From: Paragyromitra xinjiangensis
Lineage: Eukaryota > Ascomycota > Pezizomycetes > Pezizales > Discinaceae
Reading direction: 5' to 3'
Assembly (NCBI GenBank): GCA_038503065.1
Contig: JBCAMK010000010.1
Span: 558,001 to 622,000, forward strand
Length of the DNA: 64,000 nt
Position 1 is the stretch's first letter. Each line of letters opens with the position of its first letter. The notes under the pieces are model-generated. The model made no database searches, was not told the origin of the DNA, and worked only from the letters and a program-made list of their open reading frames with translations. This document shows, piece by piece, positions 1 to 12,059 of the stretch. The position numbers and the translations under genes are program-made.

Positions 1-2138
1 CCGAATTGAAGCCCAATCGAACGGCGACTTGCAAGTCAATCGCGGAAGTGGCTTTCTCATCGACCATAGTGGGTCTTTGCAAAGGAATCTAGTCGTCCCG
101 AGACATATTCCCGACCAATCATAAGATACTCAGTTGCTTTGTGAAATTTGTTCGCTTAGCGGCAATGTTGGTTATGGATGTGATGATCATGATCGGTGGG
201 AGTTTGAATGCCGAGTCGCTCGACCGACAGCTCAAAATAATGTCTTTGTGCAACTATGGAATCTGACTGGTCATTGTCAGCGAATGCTATTTTGGAGTAG
301 AATAGGCACAGCTTAACGATGGCAAATTTGTATGTATCTTGAGGGCGAAGTTGATTACCGTTAGAAAACCTTACAGTCCAGTGCGCACCTTACGTATACG
401 CCATCAAGAACTTCAATTCTGGACATCCCGTCATCTTAACTTGAAAACATCCATGTTACTTACGTGACAAGTCGCGGTCCAGGGCCCCCAACGGTCGCTG
501 GTCCAAGCATATCGGAGGTTTTATAGCAGGTGCCTATATAAGTCTAGCTTGCAATGTTACACCACTAGGATCTTGTCAGGGGCCGCCAATCAGCACATAG
601 GATAAGTGAGGTGTCGCAACGCTATCTCGACCTCATCTCCTTCTCCCGACAGGGAGCTAGGCGAGCAACGCGATGAAAAAAAAAAAGAACGAATAAACAT
701 GCACGCCTTAGGCTGCTGATACCAAGATCTCGTACATGCGCGTACCTAAGCGCAACGTGCCCTCTTATCGTCATCTATCTCAGCGATGGAGTTCAGGCGA
801 GTCGCTCTCTTCGCTGTCAACACCAGGCTGGCTACACGTATATAACTGCTGCGCTACCCCTTTCGGCCGCAGCTAGACGTAAAGAGACTAGGGCGGATCT
901 AGAAACGAGCACTCAGCAATATTGGTTTCGCCTCAGCCGGGTTCTATTCGTGCGCTTGTGTCGTGTGCCTGCATGCGGTTCAGTACCTATCTACCTCGCC
1001 TGCGCGATAGGGCGAAGGATCCGCCCATGTCACGGTTATTGAAGTGGTGATAATAGAACAGACCCATACCATATGCCATCGTGCTGTGTGCCTATAGCTG
1101 TTCTAGCGCAAATTAGGCCGTTTGAACATCTCGACATTCAAATGGATACCGATCGCCCCAGCGACCCCTCTTATACCTGCCCTTTTCTGGAATGAGCATC
1201 GGTGCATATTTCGGTCCCTAGACGTATGGGGCGATAGCCCCTGGCAGAAGTCGGTCGCTATGCAGCGTTTTCAATATCAGGCTGTTCATTTGGGCTCTAC
1301 TCTGGGGTACTGCTTGGATTTTCTTGGTGGAGCCAAGATTGATTGATTGATTTTCACGTGGACTAAAATGCCGTACCCATGGCTAGGGAAGTAGAGATGT
1401 TGGGCTCCACCTTGATTTGCCTCCACCACTCCATGTCGCGGCCCCTTGTTTAGAGGTTTCACGTAGGTCGGAGAGAGGCCCAAATTTATCTCATTCGCTG
1501 GTCTTGGGTTGCGCAAACTTGCGCAACTACGTCCGAGATCCCCGTTTGGGGACGGCGAGCATTGGCCAGACGCTGGTGACGGAGGGTCGTCCTTTGCGGC
1601 GCATGCATGTCAAAACATATACAACTGCTTCCCCCTTCCTCCCCCCCACCTTAGGTGGTTTTGGTATGTCCCTGTGTTTTGCGGTTTTTGCCTGTCCCAG
1701 GTTCTCCAGCTTTCCATCCCGCTCTCGAATCATTTGCCCACCTGCATTCAAGCATTCAAGAAGGAAAAAAACGATATCGTGACAGTTCGGTCTGGCGCAG
1801 AACTATCTACATTTCGAGGTTTGCTTTTTCAGAGCTAGTCACTCCTTTCTGAAGATCTTTGGAGGTCCCACGCATATCACAGTAGCGACTGCATTTCGCA
1901 ACTCGCGCCGCACGCTCCCGCGCCCCCATATTATTTCCTACATACGCACCCAGCTGGGCAGCACACGCTCTTTACATACTATCCCACCTGCACAAAGTGG
2001 CCCATTTCACAGACACTGGATGTCTTCGTGGTGCCTCCAAGTTTCGCTCTACCATTATTCTTAATCTTGTCATCTTAGCATTGTTCGAACAGCAATTCAC
2101 TATAGCACACACATAATATTTGGCTTTTCGCGTTCGAG
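1..2138. other. Intergenic region, no gene supported
   Basis: No open frame here has recognisable protein similarity or a coherent exon series. The longest frames, around 1420-1840, overlap each other in different phases and look like chance. The last few hundred bases, rich in short C/T tracts, are presumably promoter and 5' UTR of the LIM-domain gene that starts at 2139. Confidence 0.5.
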
Positions 2139-4847
2139 ATGGCGGCCGTGCGGGAGAGCTTCTTTCCGGCGATAAAATGCTCTATGTGTAATGCAGATGT
2201 TGAAATCTCCCAGCTGGGAGATCATGTATGTTCTGTTGAAAGTGAAGGTACATGTCAATTCTAGTGATTGAACTTATTTTCGCACTTTGAATTTTTTGCG
2301 AGTGATATAGTTGACTAACAACTTATTACAATAGGACCAAAGTACAGCATCTTCCCACTAAGCAAAAGCAAATCACCAGCAAAGAGCACGCAAGCGCAGA
2401 AGCTTGCAAGTCTTCCCAAAATTGACTCTGCAGCAGCAAGTACGATTCCGGAATCTGGGGTTGTAGTTTTAGAGGAATCCAGCTATTCTAATCAATTTCC
2501 AGATCGACCTTTCAACGGACAAGATCAACTTACACCCTTAAGCAGTACTACTGGATCAGGAGGGCTTTCACCTCCTACACCTCGAGATGGTCAGCCTTTC
2601 CGAACACCCATTCGTAACATCCCTCTTTCGCCACACCCTCAGGGTCCAATTCATGGGAGAGATTCTTCGACATCGAGTAATTATAATATTGAAACTCGAT
2701 TTCCTCCATTCAGATCTCCCAGAATTTCGCCAGTAAGCCCGCACATACTATCAACAAAAGATAACGAATCCTACCTCAATCATGCTCCACTGTCACCAGT
2801 TACTACAGGTGGCAAGAATGTGACTTCGAGGATGAATAATATTGCTCCAGGACCATTTGGTATAAACATTAACAACAATAACAGGGACCGGTTACATGAG
2901 GTTCTACCGACTGTTTCATCAAGTTTTCCAGAAAGAGGTTCCTCCAGGACCAGAAAGACAGAGGCGGAACTATATCCAGCTAGCCATTCTGATAGAGAAG
3001 ACGGCAGACGGCGGAGGAGGGCCGAAACTGAGAGAAGCAACAAGGAATATGTAGTGACTCGTCGGGAGGGAAGGGGTAGGGATAGGGAGAGAGAGCAGGA
3101 GATCCCTCGACGGACACCAACTTCTAGCTCTGGTTATTCTAGCGGGACGGGGAGGTCACAATCCCCTGGATCTCAATCTTCTCGACAACCGCCAAAGGAA
3201 CGGAACGTCCCAGCTGTACCTCCTCTTACTGCGTTTGGGCAACGGGGAGGGAAGATTCGCATGGAAGAACCGATATCTTATGGCCATCAGTCAAGACGCT
3301 CGGATACAGTTCCAATTAACCCAAAGATCGAAGGCCTGCGACCGGAGGACCGCTCCAAAACTTTCCCAAGCACTGATCACAAACGGTCACCTAGTAGCAG
3401 GCTTCCTCCGCATCCTGGTGTGGGACTGCCGAGGTCTCCGTCTGTGACAGTCGGACACAGGAAGAACAAATCCTCAACGAATTTGTCGAAGATGCTGCCA
3501 GCTCCTCCGTCAGCTAGCCTACCAGCTATCCCAAAGATAGGGAAACGGCGTTCTGACCCACGAAGAAAACCATCCTTGTTATCGAATGAATTAGGAGACG
3601 ATACACCCCTCCCGAAGTCGCCGCTACTAGAAGCTCGCCTGCCTCTAGAAAGGCTCTCTCCTCCTACCCAGAATGGATATTCAGATCTTTCGGCGGGAAA
3701 TCCCTATGATATCGAGACGTCAGAAGTCGCGAGTCCTTCGGTATCTAGTAATGCATCTTCGATTTTCTCCCATCGATCAGAACGTTCGTCTACTTCGGCC
3801 ACGTCCACCCCGCCAACACCTGACGTATCTTCGACTTTAAGAGCTGACGGCTCCAAATTCGATCGGAGGCCCTCAAATTCTACTGGGAAAACTAATAGCA
3901 ACGGTTTTAACGAAATTGATGGGCTTATGAAAGAGCTACAAAACTCAATACATGATTTGGCACCTACTCCTGTGCAAGACAAATTTGAGGAACAACCTTT
4001 TCTAGTTTCTCGCGAGAATGGCAGAAGACCGTCGTATGATTATCGTCAGGTGCCTGCCTCTCCAGATACTCCTTTGGGACTTACTCCACCTATACCTACA
4101 CCTATTCAGCGCCAGCCTCCCCCTCCTGGTGTTTATGAACAGCCCCCTCCACCTAGATCACCACTTCTAGAGCCACAACTACGACCCTTGCAGTATCCAG
4201 AAAGGTTCCCAAATTTACAACGCAAACAAACGTTACCATTAGGATCACCAGTAGAAGAATTGTTCTTACCACCGCCACCACCGCCACCATCATCGCCGCC
4301 GCAGCAGCAGAAAGAAAGGCCCGCACGCCGCCCAACAACTTCCAAGGGTAATTGCCGAGGTTGCGGGGAAGGAATAGTTGGCAAGTCGATTTCTTCGGCA
4401 GATGGTCGGCTTACTGGTCGATACCATAAAGGATGTTTCGTGTGCCAGGATTGCCATAAGCCATTCGAGTCGGCGGAATTCTACATACACAATAACTTAC
4501 CGTATTGCGAACGTCACTACCACAAACTTAACGAGTCACTATGTCCTACTTGCGATAGAGGCATTGAGGGACCTTGTTTGGAGACGGAACGGCATGAGAG
4601 ATATCATCCCTCATGTTTTTCCTGCTCTGTAAGTATTTTCTTCAGCTTGGAAACCTGTGTCTCTATATGGTCTTGCTAATTTATTATTTATCAGGAATGT
4701 GCATGTGCTCTTGGTGAAGATTATTTCGAATTTAATGAGAGACCTTACTGCGAAAGACACGCCCACCGAATAATTCAAGGCAACAACCTAGGGCTAGGCC
4801 GTATGGCCAACATGGAGAGGCGGAGGACGAAGTTGATGTATATGTGA
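2139..4847 (+). CDS. Paxillin-like LIM-domain protein
   Basis: Exons 2139-2247, 2335-4628 and 4695-4847 join in frame into about 851 residues. Residues 1-700 are mostly disordered and rich in Ser, Pro and Arg, after a short N-terminal CxxC-type motif (KCSMCNADVEISQLGDHVC). Two adjacent LIM zinc-finger domains follow at about 708-830. The first runs from CRGC through HKGCFVCQDC to YCERH. The second starts at CPTC, has its central Cys pair split by the last intron, and ends at YCERH. This layout matches fungal PXL1 (budding and fission yeast), scaffolds that link Rho GTPase signalling to actin at growth sites and the division ring. Introns are 87 and 66 nt with GT-AG ends. The ATG at 2139 was chosen because it keeps the N-terminal Cys motif and splices in frame. 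The family call is firm. PXL1 orthology is inferred from the layout. Confidence 0.9.
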
Positions 4848-7800
4848 GGTAGATTTATTGGGTCTGTTTCGTTCAAATGTAAATATTTTTTTCATGGATT
4901 ACGGATGGATGGACGGATGGGTATTTGGATGAATAGGAGTTGTGAAAAAACTCCCATGGGAGCGGTCTTTATTTGGGTTTCTTTTGTTTTCGGTCATGGT
5001 TTGGAGCCATATTTTTCTTCTTTCTTTTCTCCCTTTTTTTTATAGCCTTTCTACAGTTCATTCTGTTACTTGTAAGAACATTTCCTTTCTTTCCCTACTT
5101 TTCTTTCCTCCTTCCCTGTTTATTTTCTGCTTGCGTCTTTCCTTCTTTGTTCAAATTCCTCCCTATCTACCCTGAAAGGTTTGTTCATATGTATTTTTCT
5201 TCCCTCTTCACTTCTTCCTATGCATGTAGGTTGATGCATGCCTTTTCATCGTACCTTTTTTAACCATTGGTTTTTGACCAACTGTACTCTCGTATTGCGA
5301 GGTAGTAATAATAATGATAATAATCTAAACATTTCAAATCCGAAAAAGCCCGGGACCTTTAATGCCTGTGTTCTGTATTTATTGTTTTCACCTAAGATTG
5401 TGGATTAGTAGCTGAGCCAAAGACGTTTTACCCACATACGTGTTAGAAATTCGCGGTTATTACTGCTATTATCATCGGGTACCTGAAATTACAAGCCAGC
5501 ATGCATGCATGTAATCACCGAAAGAAGTAATCGAAGAAAGGAGATGACCCCACAACATCGTCGCCACTGTTGCCTTAGATCTTCATTCGCTATTTGCCCA
5601 GTCCAGTTCCTCCTGGCGGTTTTTTTGTCGAATTTCTCCTTGAGCGCCTAGTTTTCCAAGCCCTTCTCAACCCCCGCGAAATCCCCTCATTTACACAAAA
5701 GCTGTGAACAAATTTTAACATGAAGCACCAGCCTTTGCCAAGAGGAGGATTGACCAAAACCACTGGATCATCATTAACTACCAGGAACTAATCGCTCATC
5801 CAATCATCAAGTCGTAATTTTACCTCTGAAATCAATGATCACTGCAATCTTTCATTACACCAACGTCAGCTTCGCTTTATGCGCATAGTTTCGTTCTGCC
5901 AGCCGAATCGGCATGTCTTCCCTGGATGCGCTTCCCCTGCTGTTCAATGTACCGATTGATTGCAATGCATTTAATTAGATGACACCCCACGTGAAAACTT
6001 TAATCTAACGTCTCTAAGGTAGCAAAATTAATAAGGTGAATGCCTTGAGACCTCACGAGACCAGATCTTCATAAGACGGGGTATCTAAAGGCTGTTTCAT
6101 CCTCTTCCTGGATGTCGTTCGAGCAGGCCTAAGTGAGAGCTTAAGGCATCAAGGGCCCAAGACCAAACTGAGCGTATTTCGACCTTCCCAACCGTTCATA
6201 AATGATATGATTGCGTGCGGGGATTTTCTTCCTGTGCTACCGATAGAATACAGGCCTTCTGAGGCCTTCCAGCACCCTTAAAGAGGGATAGGTATAGTTT
6301 TAGGATAAATGAGACATCGGGATTTTGAGTGACTTAAAATACTCTAAGGAGGAGTTCTAAGACCGAATAAAGACTGAATGAACGCGTCAATGAGAGTACT
6401 TTGTGTCGAATTCCAAGATGGTTTTTTTTTGTGTTAGGTGATGCCTGAAGGGGGGAGAAGTGACGTCCTGTGGTGTGTAGTTAAAAACCCCGCGTAATTA
6501 CATGTAGTACCTACTTCACTATTCAATTGAAGTCCAAAAAAAATCAACATTACAGCATTTTGGAAACCTGACTAAACGATCATTGGCCAATAATAGTAGG
6601 GCTCTGGATGGAGCTAAACACCTATTGTGTACGTGCCTAACTACACTAGAGTGTTCGAAACTGCTAGACACTAGTGCGTGTCTGGCCTTAAAAAAATTTG
6701 ATAGTCGGCAAGTGAGCTCGGCCACCCCCCCCCCCCATTCGGAACGAACCAATGACGGCACAAGACCACGACAATCGATAAAAAACACATGTACCTGGCC
6801 TGCTGGGCTTAAATATATTAATCGGGGACTCGATGAATGCTACCAATCTGTCATCCAAGAGGCTTTCTTTCAGCCTACAAACCAAGTAGCAGTTGTCTCC
6901 GAATACACTATCAGGCACCAGCTGGTAGGATAGAAAATGGATCTAGCTAAAACGATTCCCTCCTTTCCCCTTGTCGGTGTGTAGATGTCGGCATGTTTCT
7001 CACTTCCCACTTCAATCGCTTCACGAAACAAGCAAGACAAGTGGCTGCCTCGGCCCCAGAATACATATTAAAACGTACTAAGGATAACACATCACCAATC
7101 CCCCCCAATCAAGGCATCCATTTTTTTCTAATTTATGTGGATGCCTGCTTTTGGTTCCCGTATATTTCGCGCCTATATTTGGTCAAGAGTTGGATGGAAC
7201 GCCTTAGCGCGACATGTGAAGAGCTCATCCAAGAAAAACGAGTGATAGTACGTGGCGGTGGTCAACACCAATTTCTTTCCGAGAAGCTATTCGAGAGTGG
7301 TTTTCTCGTCGGACTATTTATGTTAGGGACCCCGATAGGTTTTTGGGGCTGGATTAAGCAATACCGCCATAAATTTCAAAATGTCATCCATGGGGCGAGA
7401 ATCCAACAATACCCAAAACGTACCCCGAAGTTATGTGCCCCCGAGGGAAAACCCAGGCACCACCACATGCGTGGTGGGTTAAGGCGACAGCAAACCGCGG
7501 GCCAGAACCTGCAGTAAATATACATGTAGTAGATGGTTGTCTTGTGGCTTTTTAGTCATGAAGGCCCGGAATTCCCTATAACCTCATACTCAATGGGTTA
7601 GAGATGTATTACTGTATCGTGTTGGTTTTAATTCCGTACATGTATAAAACCTATTCGTTATCTGCGCATCAGCTCTCACCAAAAGTCAAACCAGCCACCC
7701 AAGCCTAAAAAAAGCCTAGTAGGAAGGCGAGGAAGTGACTACCCAGACGGTGTTCGAAACAAAACGTAGCTATCCCACATGATCTCAACTCCTCAGGCTC

Positions 7801-8447
7801 AAAATAGCATACTCATCCCCTTACTAGACAGTGCACACTGGGTACCTATAATCATACTACATATCTTTACTTCAGCTCAAGGCGTACAAAGACGAACCAA
7901 AAACCAAATCTAATAAGATTGGTATAGCTTCCAAGATACTTAGAGGCACATTTGCACAATGAATGAAAAAAAGTGCGGAACTGTTGCAGACAAGCCACCG
8001 CAGTCTAGAACTATCACCAAAGTGAAAAATAAGCACAACAAAAAAGGGCTAGCACCATGTAAATTAAAAAAAACCAAACGCAATAAACACCTTAAACGTG
8101 ACAAAAATAGTGAGCCATATAGTGCGAACGACGCACATTAACCATGCCAAGGACGAGCTCCAGGAGGAAGTGAGAAATAGTGAAAAAGGAAAAAATGAAG
8201 AGGGAGGTGTATATAAAAGCAGACAAAAAAAGAATCCACGACCTCTACAGTTCATCCCAATCCCAAGTCCTCTCTCCTTCAATCTCGGTTCATGTATACG
8301 TATATGCCGACGTACGCAAATAACGTTGGCGCATTGACTGACGTAATCTCCATAAACCCCTGTGACTAATATTTCTGAAACAGGACACCATCAAGCCATA
8401 TACGAATGCAATCCCACAAGCACGCTAATACGCAAAAACATCAAATT
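4848..8447. other. 3.6 kb intergenic region without intact genes
   Basis: The first 500 bases are T-rich and are probably the 3' UTR of the LIM gene. The rest has only short overlapping open frames with no recognisable domains. It contains the mitochondrial-LSU-like stretch near 6 kb and three copies of the palindrome TACATGTA (6499, 7521, 7637). The last part is probably 3' UTR of the Rab7 gene on the minus strand. Confidence 0.5.
5985..6420 (+). other. Probable NUMT: degraded mitochondrial large-subunit rRNA segment
   Basis: Around 6008-6030 the sequence reads TCTAAGGTAGCAAAATTAAT. This resembles the universally conserved peptidyl-transferase region of LSU rRNA in its organellar form (CTAAGGTAGCAAAATTAAT), not the cytosolic 25S form. 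About 340 bases further on, near 6376-6400, GACTGAATGAACGCGTCAA resembles the helix that normally follows this site closely (GAATGAATGCGTAAACGAG type). The gap could be a degraded intron. The similarity was judged from memory of conserved rRNA motifs, so it is a candidate only. An alternative is chance similarity over about 20 bases. Confidence 0.45.
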
Positions 8448-9548
8448 CTAGCAAGCGCATCCACCCTGCTCGTGATCAAGGTTGATGTTGATCGGGTCCT
8501 GGAAATCACCGCTGAACTCCTCTGACTCCTCTTGTTGCAGGGCATTTCGAGCAATCACTGTACTCGAGTCAGCATTTTGCCTTGGTGTCGCTCTGTGCGG
8601 GGTGATGGATCACTACCTTCAAACGCTTGTTCCACGTTTATCGCCTCTTTGGCAGACGTCTCAAAGTAGGGAATGCCACCTTTAGACTGACAAAAAGTCA
8701 TAGCTCGTTTTTGAGAAATCTATCAACCAATCAGCAACGCTTCCCCCCCCCCCAGAAATACCGATTCGAGTAACATACCATTCTCTTATTCTCCTCAACA
8801 TCAATTTTGTTCCCCAGCACAACCTACGCCAAACCAAACCATTAGCACACGTGCTCCCTCCCTCCCAACCCCCCAAAGTGTAACCTACGAAAGGAAACGA
8901 ATCCGGATCCCTCGGTGAGGCCTGGATCAAAAACTCGTCTCGCCACGAGTCCAGCGTATCGAACGACTTTGAATTATTCACATCATAGACCAGAACGCAG
9001 CAATCGGCACCACGATAGAAAGCCACCCCAAGAGACTGGAACCGTTCCTGACCAGCCGTGTCCCATAGCTGTTACGTCGCTCAACACCGAGTAAGCAACA
9101 CCATCCCCAGAAACCGAGCCGCATAACCCCCAAACCGCGATAAAAAGAGAGCGGTTCTCCGGGTTCTCATACCTGCATGGTTACTAGTCTATCATCGACG
9201 AGTACTTCCTTCGTTAGAAAATCTGCTCCGATCGTGGCCTTGTAGCTCGCGCTGAACTTCTTGTTAACCTGTTCCACATCGCTTCGTCAGTATAACCATT
9301 TCCAAAGCTTCCTCCCGACAGTTATGAGGAAAGGAAATGCCAGCGATGGCGATAACCGTGGGAGTGTGGGGTGGGCGATCATACATATTGGTTCATGAGC
9401 GAAGTTTTACCGACTCCACTATCTCCGAGGATAATAACCTTAAGATAACGCTGCAATCAGTTATTGCCGTAATAAAAACCACCTCCCGTGCAGGGAGAAA
9501 GAAGAGAGAAAAACATACTTTGAGCAAGACCTTCTTTTGGGGTGCCAT
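8448..9548 (-). CDS. ypt7: Rab7/Ypt7 small GTPase
   Basis: Seven exons on the minus strand (9548-9519, 9438-9385, 9268-9173, 9068-8889, 8823-8779, 8719-8617, 8557-8448) join without a phase error into 205 residues, the usual length of Rab7. Visible motifs are the P-loop GDSGVGKT (15-22), WDTAGQE (62-68), NKID (125-128), SAK (157-159) and a C-terminal Cys-Ala-Cys that would be geranylgeranylated. The stretch [15 protein letters not shown] and the insert [13 protein letters not shown] are typical of Rab7/Ypt7. In yeasts and moulds this GTPase sits on late endosomes and vacuoles and drives homotypic vacuole fusion with the HOPS tether. Introns are 59-116 nt. The first coding exon has only 30 nt. 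Identity is near certain. Confidence 0.97.
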
Positions 9549-10171
9549 ATTATCGGTTTGTTGTTGGCTTCCTTTGTTCTTCGTGGAGCGGCTCCTCTTT
9601 ATATGAGCTGGTGACGTTTAGTTTGTTGGGGACAACCGCAAGGCGCAGAGTTCAACAGTAATCTCTCGCTGAGGGCAAAGATGTATCGTAGGGTATGTAC
9701 AGAGCAAAGTGGATGTCACGAGTGAGTAATTTCGAAGAGAGAGGGAGGGTGGAGAGATCCAGGATTTGTTGTGTGTCCTGGGGGAGGGGGGTGTTGAGCA
9801 GTGGTGATGTGATGTACAGGCTGTTCCTGTTGGTCGGTTGGGGGCTGGGAGTGGGTGAAGTCGCACGGGAGATCAGACACCGAACGACAACGAGTCGGAT
9901 GCGACAGCCTGGACAACGAGCCGCATTCGGTCATCGAAGTGGAGGAATATGCGCAGTGGAATAAAGTACAATAGCATTTCCGTTTTATTGTACTTATGTG
10001 ATAGATTTAAATGTAAATAGGAATATCCTCCTCAAAGAAGGCTTTTAAAAACATCCATTACCGTTTTCCATTCCCAAAAACAGAACTTTCGCCGCCAAAT
10101 CCACCACATGAACCTTCGCGGAGCGCCTGCAACGCGTCTCCCGAGAAGGAGTGCTACCAACTACCCCCACA

Positions 10172-11095
10172 ATGTCCACAAATTCGATATACGATCTTAA
10201 GAAAGGTTTCCTCTCTTCCCAACTGCGCATCCTCAGCACTCCCCTCGAACCACCCCGAAACTGGCAGGAACAGATACCAGAAGGGGAGGAAGGTGATTTA
10301 CCGGAAGCGGTTGTGGCTCAGGTGCTGTACAAATGTAGGACGGGTTTCACCATATATCTTTCGGATTCTAGGTTTCCTTACAAGGGAATAATCTAGGATT
10401 GAAGAATTGGACATGGGCTTACTGTGGGTGTATCTATAGTTAATGTTGTCGCAAAGAGACATCAGAAGCTTGTTTATAGCTCCCAGGCATTGAGACATGT
10501 CGCCGAACAGATAGATGATCTATATTGCAAAAAGAACGATAATCTTGAAGGCACTACACGGGATGACGATGCGCTGAGGCGAGGAGTGGACCTTAAGGAT
10601 CCCGAGTAAGCTTTACGAGTACTCGTGTGTCCACGTGAAAGAGATACTAAGCTCGAGTCATAGAAATATTGATATGCTTCCCGACAGCTACCCAGCAGAG
10701 GGTCATGAGAGCGAAGAAGACCTGGAACAGTGCGTATACTCTCCAAATCCCACATCCATCCACGAAATTAACGAGCAGCCAGATACCAAACCCTCAAAGC
10801 CAAACTCTCAAACCTCTCCGACGCCCTCCAGGCTCAACGTCAAAGACATGCATACTACTCGCAACTGAAGTCCCTGATAGAACCATTCTCCAACCCACAA
10901 CAATCAGTGCAACCCAACCTGGTCAGCAGAGATGGTCAGCTAGGGAAAGAGCTGGAGAAAATGAGAATGTTGGCGTCGAAGCTGGCTTTTCAGATCGAAA
11001 AAGCTAAGCTAAATGAGCTGAAGGAGGAAGATGAAGATGAAGACATGGACGAGGGAATGGAAGATAGGCTGCAGAAGATCCTGGCAGCGACGTAG
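10172..11095 (+). CDS. fta4: Sim4/CCAN kinetochore subunit, Fta4 (CENP-U) like
   Basis: Exons 10172-10334, 10440-10605, 10664-10729 and 10783-11095 join in frame into 235 residues. The N-terminus (SIYDLKKGFLSSQLRILSTP), the middle stretch SSQALRHVAEQIDDLY, and the C-terminal coiled region with YYSQLKSLIEPF followed by VQPNLVSRDGQLGKELEKMR are what I remember of the fungal Fta4 family. Fta4 is a subunit of the fission-yeast Sim4 complex and the counterpart of vertebrate CENP-U. It would sit at the inner kinetochore in the constitutive centromere-associated network. The tail is very acidic (EEDEDEDMDE). The 53-nt third intron uses acceptor CCAG at 10782, which is the only choice that keeps phase. 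The call rests on motif memory, so an alignment is needed for certainty. Confidence 0.78.
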
Positions 11096-12059
11096 GGATT
11101 GGTTCAGATTCGTTCTGTTTTTCTGTTTCTTTTTTTATGGTCCTGGTGCATAATATCGTTTCTTGGTTGGTTTCGGTTTTCTTTTTTCCATATCACTATT
11201 TTTTCCTCTCCGTGTGCTTTGATAGATTATGAAGTTCAGTGCATGGTTTCAACAAATGCCAATCATAAGTTGGCATATCGTCATAGACCGTGTACGAAGC
11301 CAATAAGATAATTTTCTTCGGGAGGTTCATCATCATCATCTCCCGGTCCACCACATGTGTCCAACATCCACACCGCGCTGTAACATAGCAATGCTTACCT
11401 ATCCCCTTAGTAAAAATATTATCCCCCATCTGAGAATCTCGGGCCCACCCTTCAACGAGTCATAAACTAAGGAACCATACTCTAAACCATTTCCTCGGCT
11501 TCTCTTCATCCACGCCAACCTCAACCTCGGACCACATTTACCCCGGACTATCCAGTAGAACAACCGCAGAGCAGCCCAATCCGCACAGAGTGTGCTACGA
11601 AGCAATCCACACACCTCGCATGTTTCCAGCATCTTGGTTGTGCCTCTGGAGAAGGAGAGAGAAAAAAGCATTTCTTATCCGACTGCTGCTTCAGAGATCA
11701 AGAGCATCCCTGAGATCCCCCACTCGAATGCAGATGCGTAAGCAGTAATCCAAGCTCCGTGTTGTTGTTGATAACTTATCCATCCAATGTTTCTGCAGCC
11801 CACACTGCCCAGTGATATGTGGTGAAGTGAAAGAAAGACCCACGCCCCAATTGATCTGCACCTTACCGCCTCCCGCCACCAAGCAACAAAAAGCAATCCT
11901 CCCCGTGGGGTCCAGCCAGAACGCGGCTCAACAACCCTCCTACCCTAGCGCGACTAGCAACCATTCTCCTCCGCTCCTACAACCCTCATTAGCGTACAAC
12001 ACGCTGCAATAACATCTATTCCACCACCCCCACCACAAAACTATCCACCCCTTACTTAC
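11096..12059. other. Spacer between two plus-strand genes
   Basis: T-rich 3' UTR-like sequence after 11095, then no convincing coding exon. An open frame at 11812-12012 with a Gln/Ser/Pro-rich translation could be an additional upstream exon of the following coiled-coil gene, but no splice pair could be confirmed. Confidence 0.35.

Noticed and set aside
6003..6030. Interpretation as the R2 target site of cytosolic 25S rRNA
   Set aside because: The bases after GGTAGC are AAAATTAAT, the organellar form, and not the CAAATGCCTCG of cytosolic rRNA.
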